This document shows positions 22,166 through 25,805 of a DNA stretch of 25,805 bases, one piece after another (position 1 is the first letter of the stretch; the number at the start of each line of letters is the position of its first letter). This DNA comes from Nitrospina sp. UBA6727 (GTDB lineage: Bacteria > Nitrospinota > Nitrospinia > Nitrospinales > VA-1): assembly GCA_002454045.1 (NCBI GenBank), contig DKID01000034.1, forward strand, positions 1 to 25,805. Direction: 5' to 3'. The translations under genes and the position numbers were made by a program. The notes beneath the pieces are model-generated. The model made no database searches. It saw only the letters and a program-made list of their open reading frames with translations, and was not told where the DNA came from.

Positions 22166-23209
22166 TTATTTATTGCCTCCCAGCGGGGTTGTGCCCAGCG
22201 GCAGAATCGGCAGGACGCCGCTGCCTTTTTCCCCCATGATGAACTTTTTGACGCTGGGCAAAACTTCTTCCATGGTCTTGAGATAAATCCTTTTGCGGGT
22301 GATGTCCGGGGCTTTTCTGTATTCGGTGTATTGTTTCAGAAAACGGTCTGCGTCGCCTTCCGCTTTTTTGACGGTTTGCGCGCGATACCCTTCTGCCATG
22401 CGGACGATTTGCGCGGCTTGCCCGCGTGCCTCGGGGATGACCGCGTTGCGGTAACCTTGCGCTTCGTTAATCATTCGCTCTTTATCTTCGCGCGCGCTGA
22501 CGACGTCTTTGAACGCGGCGGCGACTTGCTGCGGCGGGTGTACGTCTTGTAGTTGAAAGGCTACGATCTGCAAACCGGATTTATATTTGTCGAGGAGTGC
22601 TTGAATTTGATCTTTGGCGAGAACTTGAATTTCCGCCTTGCCGGTGGTCAGCGCTTCGTCAATTTTGCGGCTGCCGGTGATTCCGCGGATGACGGTTTCG
22701 GCGCAGTCGCGAATCAGTTTATGGGGCCGTCGCACGTTGAACAGATATTGTACGGAATCCATAATCCGATACTGAACGACGAAGTTGATGTCGATGATGT
22801 TTTGGTCGCCGGTCAGCATGAGGGACTCGGCGGGGACCTTCTGCGTGGGTCTTCCTTCGGACGTTCGGAAGCCGATTTCCGCCCTTTGCACTTGGCGGAT
22901 TTTTGGTGTCGCGGCGTGTTCGACGGGGGACGGAAACTTGAAGTGCAAACCCGGCGACGCGGTGCGGTGGAATTTCCCGAATCGGGTGACGACGCCTTCT
23001 TCATCTGGCTCGACGAAATAAAAAGTTCCCGGCACAATCCACACTACGAGCAGGGCGAGGAGGATCCACAACACCATGGCTGGTTTGAATTTCGGCATCT
23101 TAATTTGCGGAATATCAAACGGCGGTTTCATCGGACCGCCGCCTTGCCCGCCGCTTCCTTTGAATCGCTCTTCGGCACCTTTCGACTCGTGTAAATTATC
23201 CCAAGGCAT
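22166..23209 (-). CDS. hflK: SPFH-family FtsH modulator HflK
   Basis: HflK pairs with HflC to build the FtsH-enclosing membrane complex. The 347-residue protein has the typical Gly-rich cytoplasmic N-terminus (KGSGGQGGGP), one membrane helix (about 44-63, MVLWILLALLVVWIVPGTFY) and the SPFH core (VEPDEEGVVTRFGKFHRTAS, PGLHFKFPSPVE, LTGDQNIIDINFVVQYRI). It continues with the stomatin helix region (QLQDVHPPQQVAAAFKDVVS, REDKERMINEAQGYRN, ARGQAAQIVRMAEGYRAQ) and a C-terminus ending in PLGGNK. ATG 23209 has GGAG 8 nt upstream. It heads the minus-strand run hflK-nuclease-hflC, with a promoter candidate at 23327-23299. No hflX or hfq precedes it, unlike in enterobacteria. Confidence 0.95.
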   Translation of the reverse strand: MPWDNLHESKGAEERFKGSGGQGGGPMKPPFDIPQIKMPKFKPAMVLWILLALLVVWIVPGTFYFVEPDEEGVVTRFGKFHRTASPGLHFKFPSPVEHAATPKIRQVQRAEIGFRTSEGRPTQKVPAESLMLTGDQNIIDINFVVQYRIMDSVQYLFNVRRPHKLIRDCAETVIRGITGSRKIDEALTTGKAEIQVLAKDQIQALLDKYKSGLQIVAFQLQDVHPPQQVAAAFKDVVSAREDKERMINEAQGYRNAVIPEARGQAAQIVRMAEGYRAQTVKKAEGDADRFLKQYTEYRKAPDITRKRIYLKTMEEVLPSVKKFIMGEKGSGVLPILPLGTTPLGGNK

Positions 23210-23246
23210 GTATTCGCTCCATCGCCAGAAAAAGTTTATTTCGCCG

Positions 23247-23297
23247 CCGCGCGTCGTCGTCGCGTCGTCACGGTGAACATCATCATCGTCATCGCGT
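23247..23297. repeat. Repeat-rich tract in the hflK upstream region
   Basis: Short tandem-like permutations of CGTCGTCGTCG, CGTCGTCAC and CATCATCGTCATCG. ACGGTGAACATC (23270-23281) is an inverted copy of 20474-20485. The tract would be transcribed as most of the hflK leader. The 244-nt spacer 23210-23453 otherwise holds two divergent promoter candidates. Confidence 0.5.
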
Positions 23298-23298
23298 T

Positions 23299-23327
23299 AC
23301 GCTACCAAACTGCTGGGGTCTTGTCAA
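23299..23327 (-). promoter_or_regulatory. Candidate promoter of the hflK operon
   Basis: On the minus strand, a perfect TTGACA (23327-23322), exact 17-nt spacer, TAGCGT (23304-23299; matches the first two and last consensus bases). The predicted start near 23292 gives a leader of about 80 nt. The weak -10 suggests an activator or moderate strength. Confidence 0.45.
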
Positions 23328-23389
23328 TATACCGCGGCGGCGCGTACTTTCTTCGCCGCGATAAAATTGTGTCGGCGGATTAAAATATC

Positions 23390-23418
23390 TTGAAATCAAT
23401 TTCCCGAAACGTCAGAAT
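23390..23418 (+). promoter_or_regulatory. Candidate promoter of the 296-residue protein gene
   Basis: TTGAAA at 23390-23395 (5 of 6), exact 17-nt spacer, CAGAAT at 23413-23418 (4 of 6). The predicted start near 23425 gives a leader of about 29 nt before ATG 23454. Confidence 0.5.
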
Positions 23419-23453
23419 GAAGTTTTCGCAAGCAACTTTATCAAGAGAGAAAA

Positions 23454-24344
23454 ATGTTAGCGTTCGCCAAAGACATTACCAAGCATCAGCCCGCGACATC
23501 GAAGGAGTCTGAAAACGATGAGTTGAAGCAGTATATGAATTACCAGCGCAAACTGAATCACGAGCGATTGGTTTATCACGCGCTGGACTACGCGAAGAAT
23601 CACCTGCAACTCAACGCTAAAAAATTGGCGGGGGATGAAAAAAAGTTGCACGATTATCTCAAGAGCGCCTTCCCCAATTCTTGCCGATTTGCCGACGCGA
23701 CGACGGCGATGGCCATGCTCCGCAAACTTTTCAACGGGCATAACTCCGCCAACAATTGGTATCGCATGAACGCGTATTTTTACGCGGTGGTTTATGACAG
23801 CATGAAACGGTTCGTGAAAATCCACAACCAGTTGGTCGCGGAGTCCCCGGAAAAGGCGAAGGAATACGGCGCCTCCGCCGGCATCCCGATTGATTTTGAC
23901 GACTGGACTTATTTGTATTTCCCGGATTTGGATTTTCATATTGGGCGCGACCTCGGCTACACGCATTATCCATTCGCCAAGCGGAACAAAGCGATTGAGG
24001 ACGAGATTGCAAATAAAATGCAAGCGGGACGTTCGCGGGAAGAGGCTTTGAAAAGTATCAAGGACGATTACGAAATGGACGACTCATCCATAAAAGTTTT
24101 GCTGGGGAAACCCATCGCCGCCGAGGATATGGAACTCTTTTTCACCTCGGCGGAAAATCCTATCTACGAAGCCTTGACCGCGGTTGAGGACGGAAAGTGG
24201 GGATTGATGGACGGCGAATCTCTTTTGGATCATTCGTATTATATGGGCTCGCATCTGAAAGTTTGGGAGTGGAGGAAGCGGGAAGAAGTGGAAGCGGACG
24301 CCGCGTCGGTTTTGGCAGAACTCAACAAAACGTCGCCGAAATAA
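23454..24344 (+). CDS. Uncharacterised 296-residue protein
   Basis: Not recognised. The translation is soluble, charged and aromatic-rich. A helical N-terminal half (KQYMNYQRKLNHERLVYHAL, NNWYRMNAYFYAVVYDSMKR) is followed by a block rich in Asp/Tyr/Phe (DFDDWTYLYFPDLDFHIGRD) and a C-terminal helical part (SAENPIYEALTAVEDGKWGL, HLKVWEWRKREEVEA). No signal peptide, membrane span, P-loop or metal cluster stands out. The repeated acidic-aromatic pattern and the conserved-looking HYPFAKRNK would be useful search seeds. It has its own promoter candidate and a purine-rich AAGAGAG about 4 nt before the ATG, and is divergent from hflK. A 7-bp hairpin begins exactly at its stop codon. Coherent codon use throughout supports a real gene. 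Confidence 0.8.
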   Translation: MLAFAKDITKHQPATSKESENDELKQYMNYQRKLNHERLVYHALDYAKNHLQLNAKKLAGDEKKLHDYLKSAFPNSCRFADATTAMAMLRKLFNGHNSANNWYRMNAYFYAVVYDSMKRFVKIHNQLVAESPEKAKEYGASAGIPIDFDDWTYLYFPDLDFHIGRDLGYTHYPFAKRNKAIEDEIANKMQAGRSREEALKSIKDDYEMDDSSIKVLLGKPIAAEDMELFFTSAENPIYEALTAVEDGKWGLMDGESLLDHSYYMGSHLKVWEWRKREEVEADAASVLAELNKTSPK

Positions 24345-24410
24345 TCGCCGCGACGACGGCGATGTCGTCACGCCGCAACCGTCATCACGACGACGGCGAT
24401 GTCATCGCGG
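24344..24410. repeat. Hairpin and paired direct repeats after the 296-residue protein gene
   Basis: ATCGCCG (24344-24350) pairs perfectly with CGGCGAT (24357-24363) around CGACGA, starting in the stop codon. The sequence CGACGACGGCGATGTC occurs twice (from 24351 and from 24388, start-to-start 37 nt). Reverse complements of the GTCGTCAC and GTCATCG motifs seen in other spacers are interspersed. No T tract follows, so it is not a standard terminator. Confidence 0.6.
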
Positions 24411-24428
24411 TGCGAAAAACTTTAGCGC

Positions 24429-24457
24429 TTTACAATTCTTTTTGAAAGTCATACCAT
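24429..24457 (+). promoter_or_regulatory. Promoter placing transcription start on the ATG of 24464
   Basis: TTTACA at 24429-24434 (5 of 6), exact 17-nt spacer, TACCAT at 24452-24457 (4 of 6). Counting the last -10 base as -7, position +1 is 24464, the A of the start codon. The same -10 hexamer appears in front of tRNA-Leu. Confidence 0.5.
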
Positions 24458-24463
24458 CGCCGC

Positions 24464-24778
24464 ATGTTTAAGGTGGAATGTTACACAGGCTCCAAGTTGC
24501 AGGAAAATCCAGTTGCCTTCATCCTCCGCGACAGCCGTTACAAAGTGGAGGAGATTATCGACCGCTGGTATGGGGAAGGTTCGTCCTACTTCAAAGTTAA
24601 AGCCGATGACGAAAATATTTACCTCCTTAAATACGATAAGCGGACGGACCGTTGGGAATGGGTTTTCTACCAAAACCCCAAGCGAATGAACGACCTGCCC
24701 TACGCAAATTTCAGAATGAGTCCGTTCCACAAAGTTGGGTGGGAGAAACTGGACCCAGACAGCCGATACCTTTCCTGA
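24464..24778 (+). CDS. Small DUF6504-like protein
   Basis: A 104-residue soluble protein of unknown function. The middle resembles the small beta-rich DUF6504-type family in its order of motifs: AFILRDSRYKVEEIIDRWYG, then YFKVKADDENIYLLKYD, then DRWEWVFY. These correspond to the family pattern of a leading strand, V-x-x-[IVL]-x-D-R-W, Y-[FY]-[KR]-V, Y-x-L and a final W-x-[LV]. No signal peptide or catalytic residues are evident. No Shine-Dalgarno sequence precedes ATG 24464, and the promoter is positioned so that the mRNA would start at the ATG (leaderless). The pcm gene follows after 113 nt on the same strand, possibly in one transcript. The family resemblance is from memory and moderate. 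Confidence 0.75.
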   Translation: MFKVECYTGSKLQENPVAFILRDSRYKVEEIIDRWYGEGSSYFKVKADDENIYLLKYDKRTDRWEWVFYQNPKRMNDLPYANFRMSPFHKVGWEKLDPDSRYLS

Positions 24779-24891
24779 CCACCACCACCCGAATCCCGCC
24801 GCCGCAGTAACTCCTCAATCGGCGGGAACGGGAATCGCCCGTGGCGACGCACCCGGCGGTCGTTCCATTTCGTCGCATCCGCGAAAAAATT

Positions 24892-25560
24892 ATGAGCCGT
24901 TTGTCGCCAGAAATAATCCGCTCCCACGCCGGACAACGCCGCAAAATGGTCGACGAACAATTGGCGGCGCGCGGGATTAAAGACTTGCGCGTGCTGGAAG
25001 CGATGAGCCAAGTGCCCCGCCACCTGTTCGCCCAAGAGTCCTTGCGGCACCGCGCTTACGGCGACCACCCCCTGCCCATCGGCGAAAACCAAACCATCTC
25101 CCAGCCCTACATCGTGGGAACCATGACGGCGGCACTCGGCTTGACGGGCGAAGAAAAGGTTTTGGAAATTGGTACCGGGTCGGGTTATCAAACCGCCGTC
25201 GTCGCGGAACTAGCCCGCCAAGTTTTTACCATTGAGCGTTTGAACAACCTTTCCCGCAAAGCCCAAAAAGTTTTGGAAGCATTGCACTACACCAACATCG
25301 TTTTCAAAATGTTCGACGGAACTTACGGCTGGCCCGACCAAGCACCATTCGACGCCATCCTGATCACGGCTTCAGCAAAGGAAATCCCGGAATCGCTAGT
25401 CAATCAGTTAGGCGAAGGCGGCAAACTGACGGCGCCCGTCGGCGACGCGGATGAACAGAAACTGGTGGTGTTGACCAAAACCAAAAGCCGCATCAGTCGG
25501 CGCGAATTAGGAGCGTGCAAGTTCGTTCCCCTGATTGGAAAATACGGTTGGCGCGAATAA
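24892..25560 (+). CDS. pcm: Protein-L-isoaspartate O-methyltransferase
   Basis: Pcm methylates isoaspartyl residues in aged proteins with S-adenosylmethionine, starting their repair, in the cytoplasm. The 222-residue protein shows the family N-terminal helix (RRKMVDEQLAARGIKD), VPRHLF, AYGDHPLPIG, the substrate-binding TISQPYIV (about 68-75), and methyltransferase motif I VLEIGTGSGYQTAV (Gly94, Gly96, Gly98). Then come VFTIERL, FDAILITASAKEIPESLVNQL and the C-terminal FVPLIGKYGW. ATG 24892 is preferred to GTG 24841 because it begins 16-17 residues before the first conserved helix, as in homologues. There is no Shine-Dalgarno site, only an A-rich run. surE, a frequent partner, is not seen here. 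Its substrate overlaps that of the isoaspartyl peptidase at 3875-4738. Confidence 0.95.
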   Translation: MSRLSPEIIRSHAGQRRKMVDEQLAARGIKDLRVLEAMSQVPRHLFAQESLRHRAYGDHPLPIGENQTISQPYIVGTMTAALGLTGEEKVLEIGTGSGYQTAVVAELARQVFTIERLNNLSRKAQKVLEALHYTNIVFKMFDGTYGWPDQAPFDAILITASAKEIPESLVNQLGEGGKLTAPVGDADEQKLVVLTKTKSRISRRELGACKFVPLIGKYGWRE

Positions 25561-25601
25561 ATCAAAATACGAAAAACGTTTTCAATGCAACCCATATTTT
25601 C

Positions 25602-25631
25602 TTGACACAAAACCAGTTTTTGATTTAGTAT
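25602..25631 (+). promoter_or_regulatory. Strong promoter near the right edge
   Basis: Perfect TTGACA at 25602-25607, 18-nt spacer, TAGTAT at 25626-25631 (4 of 6). It lies 42 nt after the pcm stop, and transcription is predicted to start near 25638. The gene it serves starts at or beyond the window end. Confidence 0.55.
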
Positions 25632-25805
25632 CTCGCCGTCACGAAGCACGGAGTCGCTGGCACCGTCGGTCGCGGGCAACATCGCCGTCGTCGTCGGAAA
25701 AAACTTGCGGCGCGTTGATCTATTTGTTATTCAATAGCCGCAGAAATCTTATTCGAAATCTCACTCACACGAACTTGCCCATGAATATTCTGACGAACCC
25801 GAATC
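25632..25805 (+). other. Unassigned leader, possibly with a gene start at 25781
   Basis: No complete gene. From the predicted transcript start about 140 nt run to ATG 25781, which opens a frame (MNILTNPN) to the window edge without a Shine-Dalgarno site. The leader can fold: GCGG with CCGC and, inside, CTATT with AATAG (within about 25708-25742). The repeat-like CGCCGTCGTCGTCGG lies near 25684. Whether 25781 is the true start or the region leads into an RNA gene cannot be decided here. Confidence 0.3.

Noticed and set aside
22553..23194. Long plus-strand open frame opposite hflK
   Set aside because: It is antisense to an intact, well-conserved gene, with no family match and no start signals.
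24344..24410. Possible CRISPR-like direct repeats
   Set aside because: Only two copies, a spacer that shares the repeat motif, and no cas genes; it fits an extragenic repeat better.

Overview
The window reads as chromosomal backbone of a free-living, didermic (Gram-negative-type) bacterium of moderate to fairly high G+C. The supporting genes are an AsmA-like envelope protein, HflK/HflC, a TrkA/TrkH potassium system and a Na+-pumping oxaloacetate decarboxylase. The order rplM-rpsI-argC-argJ, with no phage or plasmid genes, fits several deep Gram-negative phyla (Nitrospinota/Nitrospirota or former deltaproteobacterial lineages). That taxonomic guess is weak.

Layout. 1-4738 (+): the 3' end of a BrnA-like antitoxin, a strong promoter, the L13/S9 operon, argC-argJ, and a type-2 asparaginase/isoaspartyl peptidase. 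4791-8743: tRNA-Thr(CGU), a small leucine-rich-repeat protein, an unrecognised minus-strand gene, tRNA-Leu(UAA) with a decayed nucleotide-sugar dehydrogenase tail beside it, an Nfu iron-sulfur scaffold (-), a secreted TPR protein, and a two-gene unit of a 79-residue protein plus acylphosphatase. 8744-14034: bS21 behind an elaborate leader, RlmB-type rRNA methyltransferase (-), and a 1286-residue AsmA-like protein. 14047-23209 is one long minus-strand block: hflK, a GIY-YIG/RAMA protein, hflC, trkA, trkH, oadA, oadB, oadG. 23454-25560 (+): an unrecognised 296-residue protein, a DUF6504-like small protein and protein-L-isoaspartate methyltransferase. The right edge holds a good promoter and an unassigned leader.

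How the genes work together. oadA-oadB-oadG are translationally coupled (stop/start overlaps) and encode all three subunits of a Na+ pump. trkA-trkH just upstream encode K+ uptake, so the neighbourhood concerns ion homeostasis and membrane quality control. pcm and the type-2 asparaginase both deal with isoaspartyl damage but lie about 20 kb apart.

The most unusual arrangement is the gene at 21453-22163. It combines a T5orf172-like GIY-YIG nuclease domain with a C-terminal RAMA-like domain and sits between hflK and hflC, which are normally adjacent and whose products form one membrane complex. Other points of interest are a promoter-plus-terminator leader before rpsU, two candidate leaderless mRNAs, a gene remnant at the tRNA-Leu 3' end, and several families of short intergenic repeats. 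All assignments come from reading motifs in the sequence; no database search was done.
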